A DNA stretch of 64,000 bases, taken from positions 2,666,001-2,730,000 of the forward strand of contig NZ_AP024650.1 in the NCBI RefSeq assembly GCF_019977275.1. The letters run 5' to 3'. Numbering within the stretch: position 1 is the stretch's first letter; every line of letters starts with the position of its first letter. A model generated the notes under the pieces. The model saw only the letters and a list, made by a program, of their open reading frames with translations. It was not told the origin of the DNA and ran no database searches. Of the stretch, positions 50,839 to 59,749 are shown one piece after another. This DNA comes from Arthrobacter sp. StoSoilB19. GTDB lineage: Bacteria > Actinomycetota > Actinomycetes > Actinomycetales > Micrococcaceae. Both the position numbers and the translations under genes were made by a program.

Positions 50839-52155
50839 TTAGACTCCTTCTACCCGCAGAACGGATGTAACTGAATTGATGACGTCCAGGCCCTTTACGG
50901 CCTGGACGGTGGCTGCAAGGGCAGCCTCTGATGCGCGGTGGGTGACAATCCGCAGTTCGGCCGACTCCACGTTGGATTCCGCATCCCGGTGGATGGTCTG
51001 CCGCATGATTTCGATGGAGACGCCGTGCTCGGCGAACAGCTGGGCGATCCGGGCAAGCACACCGGGCTGGTCTGCAACATCCAGGCCGATGTAGTAGCTG
51101 GTGGTGGCCGCTTCGATGGGCAGCGCCGGGACGTGGCCGGTGGTGGTTTCCGTGCGCTGGGGTCCGCCCAGGACCAGCCGGCGGGCGGCCGACACGAGAT
51201 CGCCCATAACGGCAGACGCCGTGGGGGTTCCCCCGGCGCCCTGGCCGTAGAACATCAGCTCGCCGGCGTTTTCCGCTTCGATGAACACGGCGTTGAAGGC
51301 ACCGCGGACCGCGGCCAGCGGATGTTCGCGCGGCAGGAGGGTGGGGTGGACACGGACGGACACGCCTTCCTCACCATTGGCGTCGGTCAGCTTCTCCGCG
51401 ATGGCCAGCAGCTTGATCACGAAGCCGGCGTCCTTCGCCGCGGCGATGTCGGCAGCGCTGACGTTGGTGATTCCCTCGCAGTGGACGTTCTCCAGGGCGA
51501 AGCGGGTGTGGAAGGAGAGCGAGGCCAGGATGGCGGCCTTGGCGGCGGCGTCGTGGCCTTCGACGTCGGCCGTGGGGTCGGCTTCCGCGTAGCCAAGGCG
51601 CTGGGCCTCGGCGAGGGCGTCCGCGAACTGGGCACCGGTGGAATCCATCTGGTCAAGGATGAAGTTGGTGGTGCCGTTGACGATGCCCAGCACCCGGGTG
51701 ATCCGGTCGCCCGAGAGGCTGTCGCGGATGGGGCGGAGGATGGGAATGGCACCGGCCACGGCAGCTTCGTAGGAGAGCTGGACGTGGGCCTTGTCAGCCT
51801 CTTCGTAGAGGGTGGGGCCGTCCTGGGCCAGGAGCGCCTTGTTGCCCGTCACGACGCACGCGCCGTTGCGCAGGGCGGAGAGGATCAGGGTGCGGGCCGG
51901 TTCGATGCCGCCCATCAGTTCGATGACCAGGTCGGCGTCCTTGACCAGGGTGTCGGCGTCGGTGGTGAAGAGCTCCTGCGGCAGGTCAACGTCGCGCGGG
52001 GCGTTGACGTTGCGCACGGCGATGCCGCTGAGCTGCAGGCGGGCACCTGTCCGGGCGGCAAGGGCATCGGCGTCCTCAAGGAGGATCCGCGCAACCTGGG
52101 CCCCAACGTTGCCACAGCCCAGCAGGGCTACTTTCAGCGTTCGCATTTCCGTCAT
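50839..52155 (-). CDS. hom: Homoserine dehydrogenase
   Basis: Reduces aspartate semialdehyde to homoserine (438 aa). NAD(P)-binding GCGNVG at 13-18, catalytic region NGTTNFIL and AEADPTADVEGHDAAAK (split), and a C-terminal ACT domain (about 360-438) that allows feedback by threonine. The ATG abuts the lysA stop. Confidence 0.96.
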   Translation of the reverse strand: MTEMRTLKVALLGCGNVGAQVARILLEDADALAARTGARLQLSGIAVRNVNAPRDVDLPQELFTTDADTLVKDADLVIELMGGIEPARTLILSALRNGACVVTGNKALLAQDGPTLYEEADKAHVQLSYEAAVAGAIPILRPIRDSLSGDRITRVLGIVNGTTNFILDQMDSTGAQFADALAEAQRLGYAEADPTADVEGHDAAAKAAILASLSFHTRFALENVHCEGITNVSAADIAAAKDAGFVIKLLAIAEKLTDANGEEGVSVRVHPTLLPREHPLAAVRGAFNAVFIEAENAGELMFYGQGAGGTPTASAVMGDLVSAARRLVLGGPQRTETTTGHVPALPIEAATTSYYIGLDVADQPGVLARIAQLFAEHGVSIEIMRQTIHRDAESNVESAELRIVTHRASEAALAATVQAVKGLDVINSVTSVLRVEGV

Positions 52156-53628
52156 TCAGGCTCCCATGTCGCGGTTCAGCAGGTCTTCTTCGGTTTCCCC
52201 GCGGACAATCAGCCGGGAAGATCCGTCGCGCACCGCGACAACGCCCGGCCGGGCCAGATAGTTGTAGTTGCTCGAGAGGGCCCAGCAGTAGGCGCCGGTT
52301 CCCGGTACAGCAAGCAGATCACCGGCTGCCACGTCCTCGGGCAGATATACATCTCTAACAACTATGTCGCCGCTCTCGCAATGTTTGCCCACCACGCGGG
52401 ACAGCTGCGGCGCCGCGCCGGACGTCCGCGAGGCCAGAACGGCCGAATAATCCGCGTCGTACAGCACTGGCCGGGCGTTATCGCTCATGCCACCGTCAAC
52501 CGAAACATACCGGCGGGGATACGTAACGTTGTTGCCCGCGTCACCGTCCGCGGAAGCCGCAGGGGCATCCACGCGGACCGTCTTCACGGTGCCCACCTCG
52601 TAAAGGGTGAACGTGGTGCTGCCCACGATGGCGCGCCCGGGCTCGATGGAGATGCGGGGCGCGTCAATGCCCAGCTCGGCGCAGGTGGAACGCACGACGG
52701 CGGCCATCGCCGTGGCGATTTCAGCGGCGGGGCGCGGGGTGTCCACCGGGGTGTAGGCAATCCCGTATCCGCCCCCGAGGTCCAGTTCCGGCAGGGTGAT
52801 GGAGTATTTTTCCTGCATGGCGGCCAGGAAGCGAAGGAGCTTCTCGGCGGCCAGCGCGAAACCGTCCGGTTCGAAGATCTGCGACCCAATGTGGCAGTGC
52901 AGGCCCAGCAGTTCGATGCCGGGATGGGCTGTGGCCGCCGCCACTGCTTCCTCGGCGGCCGAGATCCCGGCCTCGTCAGTGGTGTCGGCTGCCATGGAGA
53001 GGCCGAACTTCTGGTCCTCGTGGGCAGTGGCGATGAACTCGTGGGTGTGGGCGTGCACGCCGGGAGTCAGCCGAAGCATGACCTTGGCCTGTTCACCGCG
53101 GGCCTCGGCGATGGTGCCCACCCTGTGGAGTTCGGCCAGGCTGTCCACCACGATCCGGCCCAGTCCCATGTCCAGGGCCCGGTGGATTTCGCCGTCGGAC
53201 TTGTTGTTGCCGTGCAGCGCGACGTCCGCGCCGGGAATTCCGGCCCGGTGGGCCACGGCGAGTTCGCCGCCCGAGGCGGTGTCCAGGCGCAGCCCTTCCT
53301 CTTCCACCCAGCGGACCACCGCGGTGCAGAGGAACGACTTTCCGGCGTAGTAGACGTCCACTCCCCCGCAAATATCGGCAAAGGCATCGTTAAAGGCGTC
53401 GCTGAATGCCCTGGCCCGGGCACGGAAGTCGTTCTCGCTCATCACGAAAAGCGGGGTGCCGTACTGCCGCTGAAGCTCGCTGACGGGGATGCCGTCAATG
53501 CTGAGTTCGCCGTCCCCGTTGCGTGCCACGTCGCGGGCCCACATCGGTTCGTGGAGGGCATTGAGGTCGTCCGGAACCGTGAGCCACTCCGGGGCAAGCG
53601 GAGAAGCCTGGGCTGCTGTGTGCGTCAC
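52156..53628 (-). CDS. lysA: Diaminopimelate decarboxylase
   Basis: PLP enzyme for the last step of lysine synthesis (490 aa). The PLP lysine is K97 in YYAGKSF; HCHIGSQI, the GGGYGI loop and CESGD are also present. It sits between argS and hom, as in other actinobacteria, joining lysine and threonine branches of the aspartate family in one transcript. Confidence 0.96.
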   Translation of the reverse strand: MTHTAAQASPLAPEWLTVPDDLNALHEPMWARDVARNGDGELSIDGIPVSELQRQYGTPLFVMSENDFRARARAFSDAFNDAFADICGGVDVYYAGKSFLCTAVVRWVEEEGLRLDTASGGELAVAHRAGIPGADVALHGNNKSDGEIHRALDMGLGRIVVDSLAELHRVGTIAEARGEQAKVMLRLTPGVHAHTHEFIATAHEDQKFGLSMAADTTDEAGISAAEEAVAAATAHPGIELLGLHCHIGSQIFEPDGFALAAEKLLRFLAAMQEKYSITLPELDLGGGYGIAYTPVDTPRPAAEIATAMAAVVRSTCAELGIDAPRISIEPGRAIVGSTTFTLYEVGTVKTVRVDAPAASADGDAGNNVTYPRRYVSVDGGMSDNARPVLYDADYSAVLASRTSGAAPQLSRVVGKHCESGDIVVRDVYLPEDVAAGDLLAVPGTGAYCWALSSNYNYLARPGVVAVRDGSSRLIVRGETEEDLLNRDMGA

Positions 53629-53632
53629 CGGG

Positions 53633-55282
53633 TCACATCCGTTCCGGCGCCGAAACGCCCAGCAGGTCGAGTCCGTTCGCCAGCACCTGGCTGGTGGCGT
53701 CGTTGAGCCACAGACGGGTGCGGTTGAGGTCGGTCACGGGTTCGTCGCCCATGGGGGCAATGCGGCAGGCGTCGTACCAGCGGTGGTAGGCCCCGGCGAT
53801 GGCCTCAAGGTGCCGTGCCACGCGGTGCGGTTCGCGCAGCTCTGCTGCCTTGGCCACGATGGACGGGTAGCTGCCCAGGTAGGACAGCAGCTCGTTTTCC
53901 GTGGCGTGGTCCAGCAGCGAGGCGTCGAACGCGGAACGGTCCACGCCCGCAGCCACGGCATTGCGTGCGGCGCCGCGCGAGCGGGCATGGGCGTACTGCA
54001 CGTAGAACACCGGGTTCTCGTTGCTGTGCTTCTTCAACAGGTCCGGGTCAAGGGTCAGCGGTGAATCGGCGGGGAACCGGGCCAGCGAGTAGCGGACGGC
54101 GTCCTTGCCCAGCCACTCGATCAGGTCCTTGAGTTCGATGATGTTGCCGGCGCGCTTGGACAGCTTGGCACCGTTGACGGACACCAGCTGGCCGATCAGG
54201 ACCTCGATGTTGACCTCGGGGTCGTCACCGGCAGCGGCGGCAATGGCCTTGAGCCGGTTGATGTAGCCGTGGTGGTCGGCGCCCAGGAGGTAGATCTTCT
54301 CGGTGAAGCCGCGGTCCTTTTTGGACAGGTAGTAGGCGGCGTCAGCGGCAAAGTAGGTGGGCTCGCCGTTCGCCCGGACCATCACGCGGTCCTTGTCGTC
54401 GCCAAAGTCCGTGGTCCGCAGCCAGACCGCCCCGCCGTCGTCGAACACGTGGCCCTGTTCGCGAAGGCGGGCCACGGCACTTTCAATGGCGCCGGCGTCG
54501 TGCAGTTCCTGTTCGGAGAAGAAGACGTCGAACTCGACGCCGAAGTCCGCCAGGGTGGCCTTGATGTCCTTCATCTGCGCTTCATAGGCGGCGGCGCGGA
54601 TGACCGGCAGGGCCGCCACTTCAGTGAGCTCGCGGATGTCCGGGTGGGCAGTGAGCACTTCGTGGCCCAGGTCCGCGATGTACTGTCCCGGGTAGCCGCC
54701 GTCCGGCACGGGAAGGCCGTGCAGCCGGTTGTAGACGGAGGTGGCGAAGGTGTTCATCTGCGAGCCGGCGTCATTGATGTAGTACTCGGCCGTGACGTCG
54801 GCCCCGGACGCCCGCAGCACGCGGGCGATGGAATCGCCCAGGGCGGCCCAGCGGGTGTGCCCGATGTGCAGCGGCCCGGTGGGGTTTGCGGACACGAACT
54901 CCATGTTGACGGTGTGCCCGGCGAGCGCCGTGTTGGTGCCGTAGTCCCCGCCGGCCTCGACAATGACCTTTGCCAGGGCGCCGGCGGCCGCGGCGTCCAC
55001 CGTGATGTTCAGGAAGCCAGGGCCGGCGATGTCGACGGCGGAGACGCCGTCGATGGTCTTCAACCGGCTGCTGAGGAGGGTGGCGAATTCGCGCGGGTTG
55101 GTACCCGCCTGCTTGGCGAGTTGGAGGGCAATGTTGGTGGCCCAGTCGCCGTGGTCCCGGTTCTTGGGCCGCTCCACGCGCACCTCAGCCGGAATGGCTG
55201 ACGCCGCAAGGTCAATATCACCGGCGGCGACGGCGTCTTTGAGGCAGGCGGATATGGCGAGGGAAAGTTCTTCGGGAGTCAC
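53633..55282 (-). CDS. argS: Arginyl-tRNA synthetase
   Basis: Class I synthetase of 549 aa. The HIGH motif is HIGH in GPLHIGHTRW, and the KMSKS equivalent is GAKLSKRAGN. The C-terminal DALR anticodon-binding domain is present. The gene heads the operon with lysA 4 nt on. The GTG at 55282 lies 6 nt after TAGTCT, suggesting a leaderless operon start, although AGAGGG could serve as a ribosome site only at too short a distance. The tRNA-Arg(CCG) gene lies 3.2 kb away. Confidence 0.96.
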   Translation of the reverse strand: MTPEELSLAISACLKDAVAAGDIDLAASAIPAEVRVERPKNRDHGDWATNIALQLAKQAGTNPREFATLLSSRLKTIDGVSAVDIAGPGFLNITVDAAAAGALAKVIVEAGGDYGTNTALAGHTVNMEFVSANPTGPLHIGHTRWAALGDSIARVLRASGADVTAEYYINDAGSQMNTFATSVYNRLHGLPVPDGGYPGQYIADLGHEVLTAHPDIRELTEVAALPVIRAAAYEAQMKDIKATLADFGVEFDVFFSEQELHDAGAIESAVARLREQGHVFDDGGAVWLRTTDFGDDKDRVMVRANGEPTYFAADAAYYLSKKDRGFTEKIYLLGADHHGYINRLKAIAAAAGDDPEVNIEVLIGQLVSVNGAKLSKRAGNIIELKDLIEWLGKDAVRYSLARFPADSPLTLDPDLLKKHSNENPVFYVQYAHARSRGAARNAVAAGVDRSAFDASLLDHATENELLSYLGSYPSIVAKAAELREPHRVARHLEAIAGAYHRWYDACRIAPMGDEPVTDLNRTRLWLNDATSQVLANGLDLLGVSAPERM

Positions 55283-55294
55283 CCCTCTAGACTA
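55283..55294 (-). promoter_or_regulatory. Leaderless -10 element of the argS-lysA-hom-thrCB operon
   Basis: TAGTCT (55294 to 55289, minus strand), then 6 nt, then the GTG at 55282. Confidence 0.5.
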
Positions 55295-55428
55295 CCGGGG
55301 GCCAGTGACAGCAAAGAATTTGGCGGCCTGGGCCGCCCTTCCGGCTCCATGGACGGGTGGGCCCGGCTCCGCGGTGAACCATTCCGGCCCATCCGGCGTT
55401 GACTAGACCGTAACCACTGCCGCACGGG

Positions 55429-55456
55429 ATTGCGCAAAGACGGCATTGCGCAAAGA
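55429..55456. repeat. Two direct copies of a 12-bp site upstream of the flavin module
   Basis: ATTGCGCAAAGA at 55429-55440 and again at 55445-55456, each containing the palindrome TTGCGCAA, with a 16-bp period. They lie about 40-60 bp before the FMN-binding lipoprotein gene, downstream of a TTGACT (55399-55404) that may be a -35. They look like a paired operator. Confidence 0.6.
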
Positions 55457-55492
55457 GACCGGTACAGCCCCAACAGTGAAACGAGAGCCTTC

Positions 55493-55984
55493 ATGAGACC
55501 CTCCACCCCTCAAAGCCCCGCCATATCCAGCGCCGCGCTCCGCAAGGGTATCTTCGCCGGCCTTGCAGGCCTGTCCCTCGCAGGAACCGTGGCCGGCTGT
55601 GCACCATCCACGGCGGACAGCACCCCGGGCGCTGCGGGAAGCCCGTCCACTCCTTCTGCGGGTTCTTCCGCCCTGGCCGGCAGCGGCGGCAATTACAGAG
55701 ACGGCACCTACAGCGCGGACGGGAACTACGTGTCACCCAACGGCACGGAAACGGTGGGCGTTCAGCTGACGCTCGCGGCGGGAAAGGTCACGGACGTGCA
55801 GATCACCCAGCACCCGTCCAATCCGAACACCCGCAAGTTCCAGGGCCAGTTCGCCGGTGGCATCGCTGCCCAGGTGGTGGGCAGGAACATCGATGAACTG
55901 AACGTTTCCAAGGTTGCAGGCTCCTCCCTGACCAGCGGAGGCTTCAACCAGGCCGTGGACAAGATCAAGGCGGAGGCGCAGTAG
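55493..55984 (+). CDS. FMN-binding domain lipoprotein
   Basis: Exported lipoprotein of 163 aa: signal peptide, lipobox VAGC with the lipidated Cys at 36, a Ser/Pro/Gly linker (37-65), and an FMN-binding domain (about 68-163) of the NqrC/RnfG type. In those proteins FMN is bound covalently to Thr in SGATxTS; here the site reads AGSSLTS, making Ser145 the probable attachment residue. The next gene is ApbE, which makes this bond. The protein should carry electrons outside the membrane. A GAGAG site precedes the ATG. Confidence 0.85.
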   Translation: MRPSTPQSPAISSAALRKGIFAGLAGLSLAGTVAGCAPSTADSTPGAAGSPSTPSAGSSALAGSGGNYRDGTYSADGNYVSPNGTETVGVQLTLAAGKVTDVQITQHPSNPNTRKFQGQFAGGIAAQVVGRNIDELNVSKVAGSSLTSGGFNQAVDKIKAEAQ

Positions 55985-55987
55985 GCG

Positions 55988-56860
55988 GTGTCCGTCACGG
56001 ACTGGGATCACTTCCTGTTCCAGGGGATCGGAACCGGCTGGGACATCACCACTCCCCTGCCGTTGCCCGCGTCCCTGCGCGCACGCGTGCTTAACACGGT
56101 TGAGAAGTTCGACGCCGACTGGTCCCGTTTCCGGGCCGACTCGCTGGTGTCGGACCTGGCACGGGAGCCGGGGCGTTATCAGTTTCCGGACGAGGCTGCT
56201 CCGCTGGGCGAGCTTTACAGCCTGCTCTACCGGGTGACCGGCGGCGCCATGACGCCGCTGATTGGCGGCAGCCTGGAGCGCCTGGGGTATGACGCAGCGT
56301 ATTCGCTCCGGCCGGCCGGTCCGCCGCTGCCTGCGCCGGCCTGGGAATCGGTGCTCACGTGGTCCGGAACCGTCCTGACGGCCAGCGCCCCCGTGCTGCT
56401 GGACATCGGCGCCGCAGGCAAGGGCCTGCTGGTGGACCTCCTGGCCGCGGACCTGGCGGCCGCCGGCATCGGCGCCTTCGTCATCGACGCCAGTGGCGAC
56501 CTGCTGGCCCGCGGGGCAGGACCCGTCAGCGTGGCGCTTGAACACCCCTACAACCCTGCACAGGCGATTGGGATGATCTACCTGGACGGTCGCGCCCTGT
56601 GTGCGTCGGCTGCCAACCGCCGCGCCTGGGGGGACGGACTCCACCACGTCCTGGACGGGACCACCGGGCAGCCGGTGCGGACCGCCGTCGCCACCTGGGC
56701 CTTGGCGGGGACTGCCATGGTGGCCGACGCACTCGCCACGGCCCTGTTCTTTGTTCCCGGCGCCACGCTTCAGGAAAGCTTTGATTTTTCGTGGCTGACC
56801 GTCTTTTCCGACGGCAGCGCCGCCTACTCCGCCGAATTCGAAGGGATGCTGTTCTCATGA
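55988..56860 (+). CDS. apbE: FAD:protein FMN transferase (ApbE)
   Basis: Attaches FMN from FAD to Thr/Ser of target proteins. The 290-aa sequence has the family regions DADWSRFRADS, LDIGAAGKGLLVDLL, VIDASGDLL and the metal-binding end WALAGTAMVADALATALF. No signal peptide or lipobox is seen, so this copy is probably cytoplasmic or exported by other means. GTG start, 3 nt behind the FMN lipoprotein gene; 4-nt overlap with the next gene. Confidence 0.92.
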   Translation: MSVTDWDHFLFQGIGTGWDITTPLPLPASLRARVLNTVEKFDADWSRFRADSLVSDLAREPGRYQFPDEAAPLGELYSLLYRVTGGAMTPLIGGSLERLGYDAAYSLRPAGPPLPAPAWESVLTWSGTVLTASAPVLLDIGAAGKGLLVDLLAADLAAAGIGAFVIDASGDLLARGAGPVSVALEHPYNPAQAIGMIYLDGRALCASAANRRAWGDGLHHVLDGTTGQPVRTAVATWALAGTAMVADALATALFFVPGATLQESFDFSWLTVFSDGSAAYSAEFEGMLFS

Positions 56861-58407
56861 GTCCCGTGGAAACACCGCACCCCCCGGCGCCGTCCCTGGC
56901 CGGCCGGATGGGGACCGCCGTGGGCAGGTTCACCATGTACCGGGTTGTCCTAACAGTCCTGGCGGTCCTGGCCGCCTACAGCATCCTGCTCAACATCCTG
57001 GGCTGGCTGACGTTCGGTATCCCGGAAATGCTCGCGCACCTGGCGCTGTGCCTGGGCTTGACCTACGCCTCCAACCGGGCGCTGGCGGCGCTTTTCCGGG
57101 TCAACCCCCACACGGAGTCCTCCCTCATCACGGGGCTGCTGCTGTATTTCCTGTTCTGGCCGTCCCTGCAGCCGCTGGACCTGGCCGGGGTGGCACTGGC
57201 ATGCGTCCTGGCCTCCGCCTCCAAATATGCCTTGGCGTGGCGCGGCCGGCACATCTTCAATCCTGCCGCCGCCGGCGCCTTCGCCACCGGCCTCACCGGG
57301 CTGAATATCGCTACGTGGTGGGCGGCAACTCCTGCCATGCTGTGGCTGCTGGTGCCGGGCGTGCTGCTGGTCCTGTACCGGACCCGCAAAGTGCTGATGG
57401 CATCCATGTTCACGCTGGTGGCCACCGCCATCATCACCCTTGAACTGCTTCGATCGGGCATGACGGCGGGCATGGGCATCTACCAGGCCCTGGCGCAGCG
57501 GCCGGTCCTGTTCTTCGTGGGATTCATGCTGACCGAGCCCCTGACCCTGCCGCCCCGCCGCAGGCACCAGCTGGCGCTGGCCGCCGTGGTGGGAGTGCTC
57601 TTCGCCGTCCCCTGGAACCTGGGCCTGTTCGCCAACTCGCCCGAGGCAGCCCTGCTGGCAGGCAACCTGCTGGCCTTCCTGGCAGGGCAGCGCGGGGCCG
57701 TGAAGCTCCGGTTCACCGGCACCCGGCAGCTGACGCCCGCCACCACCGAGTTCACGTTCAACCCGGCCCGGCCGGTGCGCTTCCTTCCGGGCCAGTACAT
57801 GGAACTGGACCTGCCGCACGCCAGGCCGGACGGCAAGGGCCGACGCCGGGTGTTCAGCCTGACAAGCCCACCGCGGGAGCGGCTGGTGAAGTTCGCCGTG
57901 CGGACGGCCGGTCCCTTGTCTGCGGCAAAGGAGGCGCTGCTGGCCCTGCGGCCGGGCGACGAAGTGGCAGCCACGGCGGTGGGCGGCGACTTTGTCCTGC
58001 CGCGCGATCCGCACCGGCCGGTCTTGCTCATCGCGGCGGGAATCGGCATCACGCCCTTCGTTTCATACCTGTCCTCCGGGGGCCTGCGGGAGCGGGACGC
58101 CGTGCTCCTGCTCCTGGCCCAAAGCGCAGGGGAAGTGGCCTACGCGGAGGAACTCCGGGACGCCGGCATCCGGGTGCTGGTGCGGTTGGCGGACGGTTCC
58201 CGGCCGCCCTCCGGCCTGGCCTCCGCTGCCGCAAACACCGGCCCGGGAGCCCGGCTGGACGGAGGGGCCCTTGCGGCGCTCGTGCCGGACATCGCCGCCC
58301 GTGACGTCTATGTTTCGGGGTCCCCGGCAAGCGTTGCATCGCTCCGCCGGGCGGCGAAGAGCGCCGGTGCCCGCCGGGTCCGGACGGACTCCTTCGCCGG
58401 CTATTGA
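56857..58407 (+). CDS. NqrB/RnfD-like membrane protein fused to FNR reductase domain
   Basis: Protein of 516 aa. Residues about 28-275 form 8-10 membrane helices with RHIFNPAA (131-138), the hallmark of NqrB/RnfD. From about 280 on there is a ferredoxin-NADP reductase module: the FAD motif RVFS (331-334) and the NAD(P) motif AAGIGITP (393-400). No CxxxxCxxC iron-sulfur site is present, unlike NqrF. It should take electrons from NAD(P)H in the cytoplasm across the membrane to the FMN lipoprotein of the same operon. I see no SGAT flavinylation motif in the membrane half. Confidence 0.85.
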   Translation: MSPVETPHPPAPSLAGRMGTAVGRFTMYRVVLTVLAVLAAYSILLNILGWLTFGIPEMLAHLALCLGLTYASNRALAALFRVNPHTESSLITGLLLYFLFWPSLQPLDLAGVALACVLASASKYALAWRGRHIFNPAAAGAFATGLTGLNIATWWAATPAMLWLLVPGVLLVLYRTRKVLMASMFTLVATAIITLELLRSGMTAGMGIYQALAQRPVLFFVGFMLTEPLTLPPRRRHQLALAAVVGVLFAVPWNLGLFANSPEAALLAGNLLAFLAGQRGAVKLRFTGTRQLTPATTEFTFNPARPVRFLPGQYMELDLPHARPDGKGRRRVFSLTSPPRERLVKFAVRTAGPLSAAKEALLALRPGDEVAATAVGGDFVLPRDPHRPVLLIAAGIGITPFVSYLSSGGLRERDAVLLLLAQSAGEVAYAEELRDAGIRVLVRLADGSRPPSGLASAAANTGPGARLDGGALAALVPDIAARDVYVSGSPASVASLRRAAKSAGARRVRTDSFAGY

Positions 58408-58517
58408 AACCGCTTCTTTGCCTGTCCATTCCTGGCCTTGGTGTCGGTTTTCCCTTGCGGGCCACCTTCCTGCTAAGCTCTAGGACGTCCCGCCGGGAAC
58501 GGCAGGAAATACGGATT

Positions 58518-58590
58518 GCCCTCGTAGCTCAGGGGATAGAGCGTCTGCCTCCGGAGCAGAAGGTCGTAGGTTCGAATCCTATCGAGGGCA
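58518..58590 (+). tRNA. tRNA-Arg (anticodon CCG)
   Basis: Complete cloverleaf of 73 nt. The acceptor arms GCCCTCG and CGAGGGC pair perfectly, the anticodon loop is CTCCGGA with anticodon CCG, and the T-loop is GTTCGAATC. CCA is not encoded (CAC follows). It reads CGG, a common Arg codon in this GC-rich genome. TAAGCT at 58474-58479 is a possible -10. Confidence 0.97.
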
Positions 58591-58595
58591 CAGAA

Positions 58596-58628
58596 AACCC
58601 CCGCCGCTTCACTGAAGCGGCGGGGGTT
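58596..58628 (+). terminator. Terminator behind tRNA-Arg
   Basis: Perfect 15-bp stem (58596-58610 with 58614-58628) with a 3-nt loop, followed by a T-rich stretch (CTTTCGTTTTCC). It starts 5 nt after the tRNA and may also serve the convergent cation transporter gene. Confidence 0.9.
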
Positions 58629-58673
58629 CTTTCGTTTTCCGGCCTTTCCTGCTGCGCTGCGGAAGCCGCAGGA

Positions 58674-59624
58674 TCAGAAATGCAGGGCAACCTCGTCAAG
58701 CGTGGCCAGGGTCAGCACGGCTTCCTCGACAGTTTCATGGTCTTCCAGCTCACGCTCGATCCGGCGCAGGACCACCGCCACTTCATGTTCGGGATGGTCC
58801 CCCTGCAGGTCCACGGCCGCAACCAGGTACAGCTTGCGGGGACCGACGAATTCCAGGTGCAGGTACGTGAGCCGCGCGATCTCGGGGTGCGCCAGCACCC
58901 GTTGCGCCATGGACCGTTCAATGTCGGGGGTGACGCCCTGGCCCACCAGGAAGCGCCTGTTGCGGTCGATCAGGACGACGGCGACGACGGCCAGCAGCAC
59001 GCCGACCGCGATCGAACCGATTGCATCGGGCAACGGCGATCCGGTGACCTGGTGCAGGAACACGCCCACGAAGGCTATGACAAGGCCGATCAGCGCGGCA
59101 GCGTCCTCGGCGAAGACGGCGCGCAGGGTGGGATCGGAGCTGATGAGCACCTGCTCCATCGTGTGCCGGTCCAGCTCATGGGCCGCCTTCCTGGTCTGCC
59201 GGAAAGCCTGGACAAAGGAGATGCCTTCGAAGACGAAAGACACCGCCAGGACCACATAGGCCACCATGAAATCTGCGGCCGGCTCCGGCTCGATGATCTC
59301 CTGGATGCCATGCATGATGGACACCACCGCGCCGGCGGTAAAGAGTCCGAACGCGGCGAACATGGACCACACGTAGGCTTCACGGCCGTAGCCCATGGGA
59401 TGGCTCTTGTCCCTGGGCCTGCCTGAACGGCGCTCGGCGAAGAACAGGAACACCTGGTTTCCTGTGTCCGCCCAGGAGTGGGCTGCCTCCGCTGCCATGG
59501 AGGCCGAGCCCGAAAGGACTGCGGCCACCGACTTCGCCACCGCCACGAGCGTATTGGCTACGAAGGCGATGATGACCGTGAGGAGGGTGGAGCCGGGCTT
59601 GTTGTGCTTTTCGGTGTCAGCCAT
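58674..59624 (-). CDS. Cation diffusion facilitator family transporter
   Basis: Membrane protein of 316 aa exporting divalent metals in exchange for protons. Membrane helices hold the metal-site pair H49/D53 (AAHSWAD) and a second acidic site (FAEDAAALIG). HxxxD in helix 2 points to Zn or a broad range. The C-terminal cytoplasmic domain ends in EVALHF. ATG 59624 lies 6 nt after TACGGT; an upstream extension to 59891 is unlikely. Confidence 0.9.
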   Translation of the reverse strand: MADTEKHNKPGSTLLTVIIAFVANTLVAVAKSVAAVLSGSASMAAEAAHSWADTGNQVFLFFAERRSGRPRDKSHPMGYGREAYVWSMFAAFGLFTAGAVVSIMHGIQEIIEPEPAADFMVAYVVLAVSFVFEGISFVQAFRQTRKAAHELDRHTMEQVLISSDPTLRAVFAEDAAALIGLVIAFVGVFLHQVTGSPLPDAIGSIAVGVLLAVVAVVLIDRNRRFLVGQGVTPDIERSMAQRVLAHPEIARLTYLHLEFVGPRKLYLVAAVDLQGDHPEHEVAVVLRRIERELEDHETVEEAVLTLATLDEVALHF

Positions 59625-59636
59625 GCGCCTACCGTA
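59625..59636 (-). promoter_or_regulatory. Leaderless -10 element of the CDF transporter gene
   Basis: TACGGT (59636 to 59631, minus strand), then 6 nt, then the ATG at 59624. Confidence 0.5.
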
Positions 59637-59749
59637 CCCATCCGGGCCTGCTGCAGCACCCGGAAGCCAACCGAATTCGCGGCGGCCGCCTGCAGTCAAT
59701 TGTCGGAGGCTCCTCTTAGGCTGAAACCACCTAGCTGAGGGAGTACGCC

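Noticed and set aside
50938..53706. Very long plus-strand open frame opposite hom and lysA
   Set aside because: It is the antisense shadow of two certain genes, kept open by high GC at third positions; the translation is Gly/Arg/His-rich with no family pattern.
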